Positions 18,924-27,403 of a stretch of DNA of 64,000 nucleotides are shown here, one piece after another; position 1 is the first letter of the stretch; every line of letters begins with the position of its first letter. The position numbers and the translations under genes were made by a program. The notes beneath the pieces are model-generated. The model saw only the letters and a list, made by a program, of their open reading frames with translations. It ran no database searches and was not told the DNA's origin. Source of the stretch: Bacteroidota bacterium (GTDB lineage Bacteria; Bacteroidota; Bacteroidia; Chitinophagales; Chitinophagaceae); NCBI GenBank assembly GCA_018267925.1, contig JAFDXO010000182.1:62001-126000 (forward strand). Reading direction: 5' to 3'.

Positions 18924-19298
18924 CTGAAAATTCCTTCGTTAATATGTTGTGTTTTCACCGATAGTTCTATTATCAACTTTTATACAACTTTAACTAACTC
19001 ACAGTTGCTATTTATTCTCAGCAGACCTTAAAAGTAGATCGCCAATAGCTAACCGACCGTTGACGATTTGTTCCAAAATTTAAATAGACAAGAGTAATAG
19101 AGTTGTATTTAGTAGGAAATATTTTAACTATCCCTGAAAAGAATTGCTTTGCTGAAATCAAGTTATTTCCTACGATTGTGAATATGGCTACTGAATTTGA
19201 AATAGGAATGAGGCATGAGTTTTCAAATAGCTACGTATAAACTTGTTCCTTTTCATACTTAACATAATATAAATTATAGAACAGAAGTAGGGTTTAAA
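18924..19298. other. Gene-free region (375 bp) after pit
   Basis: No open frame with coding character on either strand, and no tRNA cloverleaf or repeat, was seen. The sequence is AT-rich and low in structure. It could be decayed coding DNA or the 3' leader of the phaC terminator. Confidence 0.4.
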
Positions 19299-19334
19299 AA
19301 AAATGCGTCTATTTCAGACGCATTATTTTTATTG
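19299..19334. terminator. Bidirectional intrinsic terminator between pit and phaC
   Basis: A perfect 9-bp stem, aatgcgtct (19302-19310) with agacgcatt (19316-19324), has a 5-nt loop. A-rich sequence lies on the left and attttta on the right, so it works in both directions for the convergent genes. Confidence 0.85.
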
Positions 19335-19358
19335 CATTGTCCATTAGGTAATATCCTA

Positions 19359-20411
19359 TTAACAGCGCTCTATAGTCCAGTTAGCAACTGACGGGGCTAA
19401 TTCTTTTTGAGATTTTCCACCAACAAACACACCTATATGACCACCCGGAAATGGATATTCCTTTTTATCCTTAGAGCCAATTTTCCCCATAATTGCTAAG
19501 GTGCTTGGGTTTGGAATAATGTTATCTTCCGTAGCATAGACATTTAAGTAAGGTACGGACATATTTTTAAGATCTACTTTTCTACCACCTAATTCAAATT
19601 CGCCTTTTATCAATAAATTGTCTCTAAATAGATCTTTTATATATTTCCTATACATCTCGCCGGCAATAGCTGGTAGATCACCTTTCCATTTTTCCATACG
19701 TAGAAAGTTTTCAAGCTTACTTTGGTCTTCAAGACTATCCATCACACCAAAATATTTACTGATGTTCATGCTTGGTTTTAACATGCCAAATGCGCTATCG
19801 ATTTGCTCACCGGGAATTGTTCCAACACTGTCAACCATGGTGTCCACATCAATATATTTTGCCCATTTATACAACATGCAACCACCGTTTTCAAAATCAA
19901 ATGGTGCTACATAAGTTGTTAGTGACTTTAGCTTTTCGGGATATAAAGAAGCATATATCATAGAAAAGGTTCCACCCTGACAAATTCCTTGCTTATGAAT
20001 CTTATCTACCTTATGTTTTTTACGTAGGAAGTCAACCGCATCATTCATGTAGCCATCAATATAATCTTCCATAGTCAGAAAACGATCTGCTTTGGTTGGG
20101 TATCCCCAGTCCATGATATATACATCCAACCCTTCTTCAACCAACTTTTTCATTAGACTTCTATCCGGCTGAAGGTCAAGTACATCTTGACGATTGAGCA
20201 TAGCAAACGAAACCAATACAGGTGTTTTGCACTTAGGGGGTGTGCTACGTAAGTAATGATACATTTTTACTTTATCCGATTGCCATACTAATTCTTTTGG
20301 CGTAGTAGCGACATCAACTTTTTCAATTTTTTGGAGTGTCTCATATCCTTTAGCTAATTTTTGCGTAGTGGAAATTAGTTCTTCCATCATTCCTGTGGGA
20401 TTCCAATTCAT
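19359..20411 (-). CDS. phaC: Class III polyhydroxyalkanoate synthase subunit PhaC
   Basis: A 350-aa alpha/beta-hydrolase polymerase. The lipase-like box GICQGG carries the catalytic Cys144, Asp296 lies in ATEDNIIP and His325 in PGGHIGVFVG, completing the PhaC triad. Length and motif spacing match class III (Allochromatium-type) PhaC, which forms an active complex with PhaE. No phaE, phaA, phaB or phasin is visible in this window, so the partner must be elsewhere or the role has changed. A TAGCTTTG -7 box lies 17 bases upstream. Confidence 0.9.
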   Translation of the reverse strand: MNWNPTGMMEELISTTQKLAKGYETLQKIEKVDVATTPKELVWQSDKVKMYHYLRSTPPKCKTPVLVSFAMLNRQDVLDLQPDRSLMKKLVEEGLDVYIMDWGYPTKADRFLTMEDYIDGYMNDAVDFLRKKHKVDKIHKQGICQGGTFSMIYASLYPEKLKSLTTYVAPFDFENGGCMLYKWAKYIDVDTMVDSVGTIPGEQIDSAFGMLKPSMNISKYFGVMDSLEDQSKLENFLRMEKWKGDLPAIAGEMYRKYIKDLFRDNLLIKGEFELGGRKVDLKNMSVPYLNVYATEDNIIPNPSTLAIMGKIGSKDKKEYPFPGGHIGVFVGGKSQKELAPSVANWTIERC

Positions 20412-20427
20412 TGATCTATTTTTTTTG

Positions 20428-20435
20428 CAAAGCTA
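20428..20435 (-). promoter_or_regulatory. -7 box TAGCTTTG for phaC
   Basis: A perfect TAnnTTTG on the minus strand, 16 bases upstream of the phaC ATG. Confidence 0.5.
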
Positions 20436-20532
20436 AAAAGAGAAACGGAAAAATTTTGTAGATTTAGTTAAAATTCTTTATAGTTCTGAGTTAAGTTTCG
20501 AAAGTTTGAACAGGATTAAATCATAACCCTCC

Positions 20533-21297
20533 CTACCCTTGTCCATCTTTGTACATTTCAAGAATAGATCTTGTGCATGATAGATAAAGATCACGCCAAG
20601 TCGGTTGTTCGGAAAGTAGGCTCAAGTGTCTTTCTAACGTCAAAATATCATTTCTGCGTGCGGGTCCGGTTTGAATGTGTTTTGGGTCTTCTCCATTATT
20701 TATTTTTTCAACTGTTTGTTGAAGGATGGGTAAAAATAATTGAAAAGGCAGTCCATTTTCAGCACAAATTTGTTTGCTGATAGCGGCTAAATGATTGCCA
20801 AAATTGTTCATTAATACGGCGCAAAGATGAAGCCATTGTCGTTCTAAAGCCCTAACCTGTATAATTTTATTTGTAAGCGATGCGGCAATTTGATGAGCAA
20901 TTAGTGTAGCTTGTTCATTATTACATTCAATTACAACCGGAATTTGTTTGTCATTTAGTGCCGGAGAAATGGAGTAAATAGGCCAGATGACACCTTTGTT
21001 TTGTTGAATAATTTGTGTGATTGTAGCAGAGCCGGCAAAATGAAATGCTGTTGTCTGTTCTTTTGGCAGTAATTTTGAAATAGGCTCAATAGCTTGATCT
21101 GAAACAGCAATCAAACAAACATCCGAAATGGGTAATTCACTTATATTTTCAACGAATTTTGTTTTTAAAAAGGAGGACAATTCTTTCGCCTTTTCTTGAT
21201 TCCTTCCATACAACCCTACACATCGAATCCCGGCATCTGACAAATGATTAGCCAAATATTTTGCCATGTTTCCCGTACCAATCAGTGTATAGGTCAT
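20533..21297 (-). CDS. Rossmann-fold NAD(P)-binding protein with DUF2520 domain
   Basis: The N-terminal dinucleotide-binding motif LIGTGNMAKYLA (GxGxxA-like) is followed by a 6-phosphogluconate-dehydrogenase-like fold. The C-terminal half is helical DUF2520 (HLCAVLMNNFGNHLAAI). The pairing of an F420/NADP-binding Rossmann domain with DUF2520 is a well-known uncharacterised oxidoreductase family. The start overlaps the plsC stop (ATGA), so it is translationally coupled as the third gene of ung-plsC-DUF2520. Confidence 0.85.
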   Translation of the reverse strand: MTYTLIGTGNMAKYLANHLSDAGIRCVGLYGRNQEKAKELSSFLKTKFVENISELPISDVCLIAVSDQAIEPISKLLPKEQTTAFHFAGSATITQIIQQNKGVIWPIYSISPALNDKQIPVVIECNNEQATLIAHQIAASLTNKIIQVRALERQWLHLCAVLMNNFGNHLAAISKQICAENGLPFQLFLPILQQTVEKINNGEDPKHIQTGPARRNDILTLERHLSLLSEQPTWRDLYLSCTRSILEMYKDGQG

Positions 21298-22049
21298 AGT
21301 TTATCTCTGTGATCTACAAAATACTTTTCCATCGTTTGTCGAACCCGTTCTTTTAATGCAGCCGTATCTTTGTGGGTCATTCCGTCTGTTTCTATCGGTT
21401 CTAAAAAATGAATATGTATGGGAAGCGGGCGTGCCCACACTTTACTGGTTATGGCAGGATATATTTTTTTTGTGTTGAAAATAATTGCCGGAATAATGGG
21501 CTTTTGAGCTTTTATGGCAGCTATGAATGCACCATCGTAAAAGGGCTGTAAGGGCTGATTGGTTTTATTACGAGTGCCTTCGGGATACAAGCACAAGTGA
21601 AGTCCTAAGTCCAACATTTCTTGCATTTTGGTAAAGCTCTCTCTCCTACTGTTTTCATTTTTTCTGTTAACCAATATTGAACCTGCTTTATATACCAATC
21701 CAAAAATGGGGATTTTAGCCATCTCGGCTTTAGCCAATGTTTTATTTGCACCGGGAATCCATGGAGAAGAAACAGGAATATCTGCTAATGAATTATGGTT
21801 TATCACCACAATATAATTTTTTCCTTTTTTAAAGTGCTTTTTCCCTTTTCTAATGACCGGACAACCAACTAAGGGTAAATAAATACTCATCCAAAGTTTA
21901 AAAACCGGATGCAAAACTTTGGATCGGCGGGGTTCTGAAAAAAGTGTAGATATCCATACTGGAATAGCCACTATTAGCATGGTAACGACAAACAAAAGAA
22001 TGGCGTAAATGAAAAATAGGTATCCCAAAAAGTGTAAGATGCGTTTCAT
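21294..22049 (-). CDS. plsC: 1-acyl-sn-glycerol-3-phosphate acyltransferase
   Basis: An N-terminal membrane helix (about residues 5-30) precedes the acyltransferase motifs: the catalytic NHNSLAD (N-H-x4-D), the substrate-binding loop with KTLAKAEMAKIPIFG, and YPEGTRNKT. It makes phosphatidic acid from lysophosphatidate at the inner membrane. The ATG at 22049 overlaps the ung stop by 4 bp and is preferred over 22061. Confidence 0.9.
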   Translation of the reverse strand: MKRILHFLGYLFFIYAILLFVVTMLIVAIPVWISTLFSEPRRSKVLHPVFKLWMSIYLPLVGCPVIRKGKKHFKKGKNYIVVINHNSLADIPVSSPWIPGANKTLAKAEMAKIPIFGLVYKAGSILVNRKNENSRRESFTKMQEMLDLGLHLCLYPEGTRNKTNQPLQPFYDGAFIAAIKAQKPIIPAIIFNTKKIYPAITSKVWARPLPIHIHFLEPIETDGMTHKDTAALKERVRQTMEKYFVDHRDKL

Positions 22050-22720
22050 ACTAATGACCAATCTATTGAATTAAGCCCGTTTTCTAATAGCCATTCATTG
22101 GCTTTGCTAAAATGCCTACATCCCCAAAATCCATTGTGTGCAGACAAAGGTGAAGGATGTGCAGCCGTCAAAATTAGGTGTTTAGAACTATCTATCAGGT
22201 TTTGTTTACTTCGGGCGAATGCTCCCCAAAGTATAAAAACTACATGAGGACGGCGGTCACTAATCAGCTGAATCACGCCATTGGTAAATTCATGCCATCC
22301 AATAGAACTATGCGACATGGGTTTTCCGGCTTCAACGGTGAGTGAAGCATTGAGTAATAAAACACCCTGCCTTGCCCATTTTTCTAAATTGCCATGCGGA
22401 GGAATAGAGCAACCGATATCTGCCAGCATTTCTTTATAAATATTAGCTAATGATGGCGGAACAGTAACACCCTTTTGCACTGAAAATGCTAAACCATGTG
22501 CTTGATTTAGCCCGTGATAAGGGTCTTGACCTAAGATCACAACTTTCACTTCATCAAATGGAGTTAATGAAAAAGCTTTAAAAATGTCTTGACCTTTGGG
22601 GTAAATGGCTTTCCCATTTTGTTTTTCAGCTTTGAGCCATTGAACAAGGTTGACAAAATAAGGCTGATCAAATTGATGTTGCAGCAAGAATTTCCAGCTT
22701 GACTCCATTTGTACATCCAT
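22046..22720 (-). CDS. ung: Uracil-DNA glycosylase, family 1
   Basis: The water-activating motif GQDPYHGLNQAHGLAFSV and the DNA-minor-groove motif HPSPLSAHNGF are intact, and 224 aa is standard. It excises uracil from DNA. It is the first gene of a coupled operon with plsC and DUF2520. A TACCTTTG -7 box ends 6 bases before the ATG at 22720, so either this mRNA is leaderless or translation begins at the ATG four codons later (22708). Confidence 0.95.
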   Translation of the reverse strand: MDVQMESSWKFLLQHQFDQPYFVNLVQWLKAEKQNGKAIYPKGQDIFKAFSLTPFDEVKVVILGQDPYHGLNQAHGLAFSVQKGVTVPPSLANIYKEMLADIGCSIPPHGNLEKWARQGVLLLNASLTVEAGKPMSHSSIGWHEFTNGVIQLISDRRPHVVFILWGAFARSKQNLIDSSKHLILTAAHPSPLSAHNGFWGCRHFSKANEWLLENGLNSIDWSLV

Positions 22721-22725
22721 GTCAG

Positions 22726-22733
22726 CAAAGGTA
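22726..22733 (-). promoter_or_regulatory. -7 box TACCTTTG for ung-plsC-DUF2520
   Basis: A perfect TAnnTTTG on the minus strand, directly abutting the ung start and implying a leaderless or near-leaderless transcript. Confidence 0.5.
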
Positions 22734-22751
22734 ATAAAGCATCTATGCTTA

Positions 22752-22797
22752 AAAGCATTTTTGAGGCAAAACCTTTGTTTGCCTCAAAAAATGCAAT
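22752..22797 (-). terminator. Intrinsic terminator downstream of the 22801-23469 gene
   Basis: A 10-bp stem ttgaggcaaa/tttgcctcaa (22761-22770 with 22778-22787) extends outward by gcat/atgc with one bulge. It lies between the upstream gene end and the ung promoter. Confidence 0.7.
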
Positions 22798-22800
22798 GTT

Positions 22801-23469
22801 TTATTTTAATTGTCCTTTTTGTTGTTGTGCCTCACGAGTTGCGCGAGTTCGATTTGGGTTTGGGCGTTGGTTGTCAGGGTAATTATTAGAAGGTTGTGGT
22901 GCTTGAGGCGCACTTTTAATAGTTGTCGGTGCTGCTTTTGATGGTGTTGTATTATGAGGGGCTACTTTTGTCTGCGTTGAAGGAGTTGTTACTTTTTTGA
23001 TAGGTGTAACAACCGCCGGAACTGCACCTTTAGACATGACACCAAAGTAGCCACAGAAATTTTTCAACCCTTTCTTTTGATAAAGCATCACCAAATAAAC
23101 ATCCGTTTTTGTTGGTGTAAAAGGATAAACAATATTGCTGGTTGCTCGTTCAATTTTTTCATCCAATTTTTTATCTTTTCCATCAAATAGTTCCATCGTC
23201 ATTTTGTTGGAATTCTCATTACCTACATAAATTAATTGATAAGAAACACCGGCAACCAATTTTATACCAACCGGAATAGGTTCATTAGATTGCATTTTAA
23301 ACATGCCTTCCTGAAAAAGGCTCAATCCTTGTTTGGAGAATTTTTCTTTTATGCCTTGAGCTTGTGCCTTAATAGCGGCATCAACACAATCTGTTTGGGG
23401 CTTTTGTGCAAACACATAAGGTTGGGCTAATAGGCAAAAAGCTATCGCAGTTAAAATTGACTTTGTCAT
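22801..23469 (-). CDS. Secreted hypothetical protein with proline/threonine-rich tail
   Basis: A signal peptide ends near YVFAQ (residue 21). A folded domain of about 125 residues carries three cysteines in the mature chain (about residues 28, 138 and others), and an unstructured Pro/Thr/Ala/Gln/Asn tail makes up the last 70 residues. The folded part (LVAGVSYQLIYVGNENSNKMTMELFDG) reads like a beta-sandwich. I do not recognise a function; it is probably periplasmic or on the outer membrane. Confidence 0.65.
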   Translation of the reverse strand: MTKSILTAIAFCLLAQPYVFAQKPQTDCVDAAIKAQAQGIKEKFSKQGLSLFQEGMFKMQSNEPIPVGIKLVAGVSYQLIYVGNENSNKMTMELFDGKDKKLDEKIERATSNIVYPFTPTKTDVYLVMLYQKKGLKNFCGYFGVMSKGAVPAVVTPIKKVTTPSTQTKVAPHNTTPSKAAPTTIKSAPQAPQPSNNYPDNQRPNPNRTRATREAQQQKGQLK

Positions 23470-23553
23470 ATTCAGCGTTTTTAATCAGGGTGCAAAATAA
23501 GGCGGAGAATATCTCTTTCTATTTTCTATCCTTATCAATAACGCATTATTAAC

Positions 23554-24000
23554 CTAAGAAAGCAAAGCACCAAATTGTATCTCGGTTAAAACATCTTCCA
23601 CAAACCAAAAACTCATGTTTGCATCATTTATGTGCAATAGGGAGTTACCCGGCTCTTCATTGGCTATTTCTTCATCTTCTTCTACGTCTTTCCAGCCTTT
23701 TTTATCTATAAAAAGAAGTGCGTCTTTTTTGCTTTTACCTACTAAAGCAACACCGTCTAATGTATATTGGTCACTGCTTACAGCAATACTGGTTAATAGC
23801 CAATTATTTTCTTCATCAAAGGATAAGGATAGGTCTTGTTCATCATAGTGCCAAGCTTCTGTAGCATCATCATCTAACTCTGAAAGGTTATACTTTTCTT
23901 TTTCAAAAGGCTTTCCCAATAAGACTTCTACAGTTTCGCGCGGGCTGTCTAATTTCAAATCTCCAAGCCCAATTCCAATGTTTATTTCTTTTAAGTTCAT
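23554..24000 (-). CDS. Small acidic hypothetical protein
   Basis: A 148-residue cytoplasmic protein, strongly acidic, with repeated beta-strand/turn motifs (IGIGLGDLKLDSPRETVEVLLGKP). The opening resembles proteins in which a G-x-x-x-(L/F)-x-x-P-x-x-V motif begins an alpha/beta repeat, but no named family can be given. It lies 24 bp downstream of the IPExxxVDY gene on the same strand and is probably co-transcribed. Confidence 0.6.
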   Translation of the reverse strand: MNLKEINIGIGLGDLKLDSPRETVEVLLGKPFEKEKYNLSELDDDATEAWHYDEQDLSLSFDEENNWLLTSIAVSSDQYTLDGVALVGKSKKDALLFIDKKGWKDVEEDEEIANEEPGNSLLHINDANMSFWFVEDVLTEIQFGALLS

Positions 24001-24024
24001 ACTCGATTTTTATTTTTTTTTGAT

Positions 24025-24465
24025 TTACAATACCAGATTAGCCAAGCTATGTAGCTTGTCCGGTTCTAAGATTTGTGCCAATTGGATGCCGCTTATTTTT
24101 TTTAAATGAGAAACAATTTCAGCTGCTTCTATGTCGTTCGAAATACTACTTACTAACCATAAATAATCCAATTGTTTTATTTCCGGCAATAAAGGTTCAT
24201 TTTCATCCTTTAATTTATAGATCGTATGACTACGATTGGCAAAAGGAAGGTCATACTTATAGACAGGATATACCATTGACCCCGTTGATACTGATGGAAT
24301 GCAAATTTCATTATCCATATCTCTTGAAAAAGTAAAATCGAAATAGCGATTTATAGTCCAACAGAAATGATGAGCCTGCAATGCACTGGCAATACCGATA
24401 AGGGCTGCTTCTGCAAAAAAATTTTGACAAACAAGATCTATATCTAAGGTCAGCTTTAAAGACAT
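24025..24465 (-). CDS. IPExxxVDY family protein
   Basis: It matches the Bacteroidota-restricted IPExxxVDY family. A conserved LIGIASALQAHHFCWTIN segment comes early, and the name motif appears as LPEIKQLDY near the middle. Family length is about 145-155 aa and function is unknown. The ATG at 24465 is preferred over a TTG at 24489. It is divergent from the SPFH gene with a gap of about 68 bp. Confidence 0.8.
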   Translation of the reverse strand: MSLKLTLDIDLVCQNFFAEAALIGIASALQAHHFCWTINRYFDFTFSRDMDNEICIPSVSTGSMVYPVYKYDLPFANRSHTIYKLKDENEPLLPEIKQLDYLWLVSSISNDIEAAEIVSHLKKISGIQLAQILEPDKLHSLANLVL

Positions 24466-24533
24466 GCCATCTTTTATTCTTACGCTCAAAAGTCCGTCTT
24501 CTTATTCTATTTTGCAACAAAATTGAAATAGAA

Positions 24534-25457
24534 ATGATTGGCATTATCGTTCTCGTAATTTTAGTTCTTTTAGCTTTTTGTATGGTAAGTGTGCAACAAG
24601 GAACGGTTGCAGTTATTACCGTGTTTGGAAAATTTAAACGTATTCTACGCCCCGGACTTAGTTTTCGCGTTCCTTTTATTGAAAAAATTTTCAGTAGAAT
24701 TTCCTATCAAAATAGGTCTATCGAATTGAAATTTCAGGCCATTACGCAAGATCAAGCCAATGTCAATTTTTCTGCCATGTTGCTGTATGCTGTGCTAAAT
24801 CAAGATACGGAAACAATCAAAAACGTTGCCTTTAAGTTCATGGATGATCGAAATTTCATGCAAGCACTCATTCGATCTGTTGAAGGATCGGTTCGTGCAT
24901 TTGTAGCTACCAAAAAACAATCAGAAATTTTACAATTAAGAACTGAAATTATCCTTCATGTAAAAGATCAATTAGACAAGCAATTAGAAGATTGGGGATA
25001 TCATCTATTAGACTTACAACTGAATGATATAGCTTTTGATGAGACGATTATGCGAAGCATGGCACAAGTGGTGGCTTCCAACAACCTGAAAGCTGCTGCA
25101 GAAAATGAAGGTCAAGCACTCTTGATTACCAAAACAAAAGCTGCTGAAGCAGAAGGAAATGCTATTAAAATATCTGCTGAAGCAGAACGACAAGCCGCAC
25201 AATTGAGGGGGCAAGGAGTAGCATTGTTTAGAGAAGAAGTGGCTCGAGGCATGGCACATGCAGCACAAGAAATGCAACATGCAAACTTAGATGCTAGCTT
25301 CATTTTGTTCTCTATGTGGACGGATGCCATTAAACATTTTGCTGAAAATGGAAGCGGAAATACTATTTTTTTAGATGGTGGAACAGATGGTATGCAACGC
25401 ACTATGCAACAAATGATGTCTGTACTTCAAGGAAATTTGGGGAAAAATAAAGTTTAA
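24534..25457 (+). CDS. SPFH/Band 7 (stomatin-prohibitin-like) membrane protein
   Basis: One N-terminal membrane helix (residues 1-22) is followed by an SPFH domain opening QQGTVAVITVFGKFKRILRPGLSFRVPF. A coiled-coil region rich in Ala/Glu (ALLITKTKAAEAEGNAIKISAEAERQAAQLRG) precedes a short Met/Gln-rich tail. It lacks an adjacent NfeD partner. Such proteins build oligomeric scaffolds in membrane microdomains and modulate proteases. Confidence 0.88.
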   Translation: MIGIIVLVILVLLAFCMVSVQQGTVAVITVFGKFKRILRPGLSFRVPFIEKIFSRISYQNRSIELKFQAITQDQANVNFSAMLLYAVLNQDTETIKNVAFKFMDDRNFMQALIRSVEGSVRAFVATKKQSEILQLRTEIILHVKDQLDKQLEDWGYHLLDLQLNDIAFDETIMRSMAQVVASNNLKAAAENEGQALLITKTKAAEAEGNAIKISAEAERQAAQLRGQGVALFREEVARGMAHAAQEMQHANLDASFILFSMWTDAIKHFAENGSGNTIFLDGGTDGMQRTMQQMMSVLQGNLGKNKV

Positions 25458-25530
25458 TCAACATTTTCAAGAGACTTACCAAAACTAAAATCGCTTTTCA
25501 TAATTTTACCCTCTTTTTTAAAACGCTTTC

Positions 25531-26820
25531 ATGATTGATGTATTGCTCGGTTTGCAGTGGGGCGACGAAGGGAAAGGAAAAATCGTTGACTTTCTTGCTG
25601 CAAAATACGATGTCATTGCCCGCTTTCAGGGTGGGCCAAACGCTGGACACACCTTGTATGTAAACGGGAACAAAATTGTCCTACATACCATTCCTTCTGG
25701 TGTTTTTCACCAACATTGCCTAAACTTAATTGGCAATGGTGTAGTGATTGACCCCGTCACTTTAAATAAAGAAATTGAAGCCATTGTACCTTTACAATCA
25801 GACTTGTTAAGTCGGCTCTTTGTTTCTCAACGTGCCCATTTAATCGTCCCCACTCATCGTGCACTGGATGCGGCTTCCGAGTCATCAAAAGGACATGAAA
25901 AAATAGGTTCAACCCTAAAAGGTATTGGACCTGCTTACATGGACAAAACCGGAAGAAATGGCTTGCGTGTAGGGGATATTCTTAGTAAAAATTTTCATCG
26001 AAAATATGAAGCATTAAAGGCTAAACATTTAGAGATTTTAGCTCGCTATGAGCATGTCATTAATTGGGAAGAATTAGAAGCTCCGTTTTTTGATGCTATA
26101 GAAAAAATGCGCTCACTTCAGATTGTAAATGCAGAATATTGGCTCGAAGATCAACTGAAAAAAGGCAAAAACATATTGGCAGAAGGCGCTCAAGGAAGTA
26201 TGCTTGATATTGATTTTGGAACATACCCTTACGTTACATCCAGCAATACTGTGGCCGGCGGCGTTTGTAGCGGATTAGGCGTTTCACCTTCAAAAGTCAG
26301 AGATGTTATTGGCATCACAAAGGCATATTGCACTCGTGTAGGTAGCGGTCCATTCCCTACCGAATTGGTGGGCGAAGAAGGCGATGCTTTACGCAAAGCA
26401 GGGGCAGAATTTGGTGCAACAACCGGCAGACCTCGTCGCTGTGGCTGGATAGACTTAGTTGCTTTGAAGTATGCCGTGATGTTAAGTGGAGTTACTAAAC
26501 TTATCATCACGAAAGCCGATGTCATGGATGGATTTAATCCTATCAAAGCGGCAGTAGCCTATAACATAGAAGGAAAGGTCACTAAAGAATTGCCTTATGA
26601 TCTTTGTGATGTTGATATAGCACCTGTTTACAAAGAATTTCCCGGTTGGGATAATCCAATAGGACTTTGCAAAACTTTTGATGAGTTACCTGAAGTTTTT
26701 AAATCTTATTGTACTTATGTCGCTCAATATTTAAACACGAACATTGCTTATATCAGCAATGGAACAGGTCGAGACCAATTATTAAAAGTAATGTCAGAAA
26801 TGCCAACCCCTACAAGATAA
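25531..26820 (+). CDS. purA: Adenylosuccinate synthase
   Basis: The GTP-binding opening GLQWGDEGKGKIVDF, the IMP loop GGPNAGHT, the catalytic His in the same loop, QGSMLDIDFGTYPYVTSSN and TGRPRRCGW are all present, and 429 aa is standard. It catalyses the first committed step from IMP to AMP using GTP and aspartate. Confidence 0.97.
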   Translation: MIDVLLGLQWGDEGKGKIVDFLAAKYDVIARFQGGPNAGHTLYVNGNKIVLHTIPSGVFHQHCLNLIGNGVVIDPVTLNKEIEAIVPLQSDLLSRLFVSQRAHLIVPTHRALDAASESSKGHEKIGSTLKGIGPAYMDKTGRNGLRVGDILSKNFHRKYEALKAKHLEILARYEHVINWEELEAPFFDAIEKMRSLQIVNAEYWLEDQLKKGKNILAEGAQGSMLDIDFGTYPYVTSSNTVAGGVCSGLGVSPSKVRDVIGITKAYCTRVGSGPFPTELVGEEGDALRKAGAEFGATTGRPRRCGWIDLVALKYAVMLSGVTKLIITKADVMDGFNPIKAAVAYNIEGKVTKELPYDLCDVDIAPVYKEFPGWDNPIGLCKTFDELPEVFKSYCTYVAQYLNTNIAYISNGTGRDQLLKVMSEMPTPTR

Positions 26821-26944
26821 TTCATTCAGAAAACAACCACCTTTTTTTAAAAAATATTTACGAGAAAAAATTGCTTTTTTTCAGCAAAAAAATTTGGCAA
26901 ATTCGATAAACAATTAAAATTTTACACAGTAATTGTAAGAGAGT

Positions 26945-27391
26945 ATGAGATCTGGTTCCACTAACACAAAGCCCACAAAAAAAACCACTACACCCAATAA
27001 TGCCGGTGTAAAAAAGACAGCTTCAAAATCTGTTCGAAAATTAGAAGAAGAAGATGATGATGCACTTGAAATGAACGATGATGAAGAGCAAAAAAAGCCT
27101 GTGAAGAAGCTTTCTAAATCCACCACTCGAAATGAGGCAGATGAAGATGATGACTTTGATGATGAAGATGATGATTCAGATGAGTTTGAGGATGATGAGT
27201 TTGAAAACCAAGAAGATGAAGACTTCGACTTAGACAAGGAATTCGAAGAATTTGATATGCCCGCTTCTAAGAAAGGAAGTGGTGGTAAAAAGTCTTCCGG
27301 TGATGACGAATTTGAAGTGGATGACGAATTTAAAGACTTAGGCTTTTTCAATGAAGAAAGCGGCTTTGATGATGATGATGATGACTTCTAA
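26945..27391 (+). CDS. Highly acidic low-complexity protein
   Basis: 148 residues with a basic Lys/Thr-rich start (about residues 1-40) followed by runs of Asp and Glu interrupted by Phe (DDDFDDEDDDSDEFEDDEF-like). It ends in an Asp run. There is no globular domain. Such acidic tails bind basic proteins or cations; the function is unknown. Its stop lies 12 bp before pabB, suggesting one transcript. The antisense serine-rich frame is a shadow. Confidence 0.65.
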   Translation: MRSGSTNTKPTKKTTTPNNAGVKKTASKSVRKLEEEDDDALEMNDDEEQKKPVKKLSKSTTRNEADEDDDFDDEDDDSDEFEDDEFENQEDEDFDLDKEFEEFDMPASKKGSGGKKSSGDDEFEVDDEFKDLGFFNEESGFDDDDDDF

Positions 27392-27403
27392 TAAGCAATT
27401 CGT

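Noticed and set aside
18924-19298. Possible tRNA or decayed gene after pit
   Set aside because: No cloverleaf, no long frame, no recognisable remnant on either strand.
26914-27351. Antisense serine-rich frame over the acidic gene
   Set aside because: It is the mirror of an Asp/Glu codon run (GAT/GAA read backward gives Ser/Phe-type codons).
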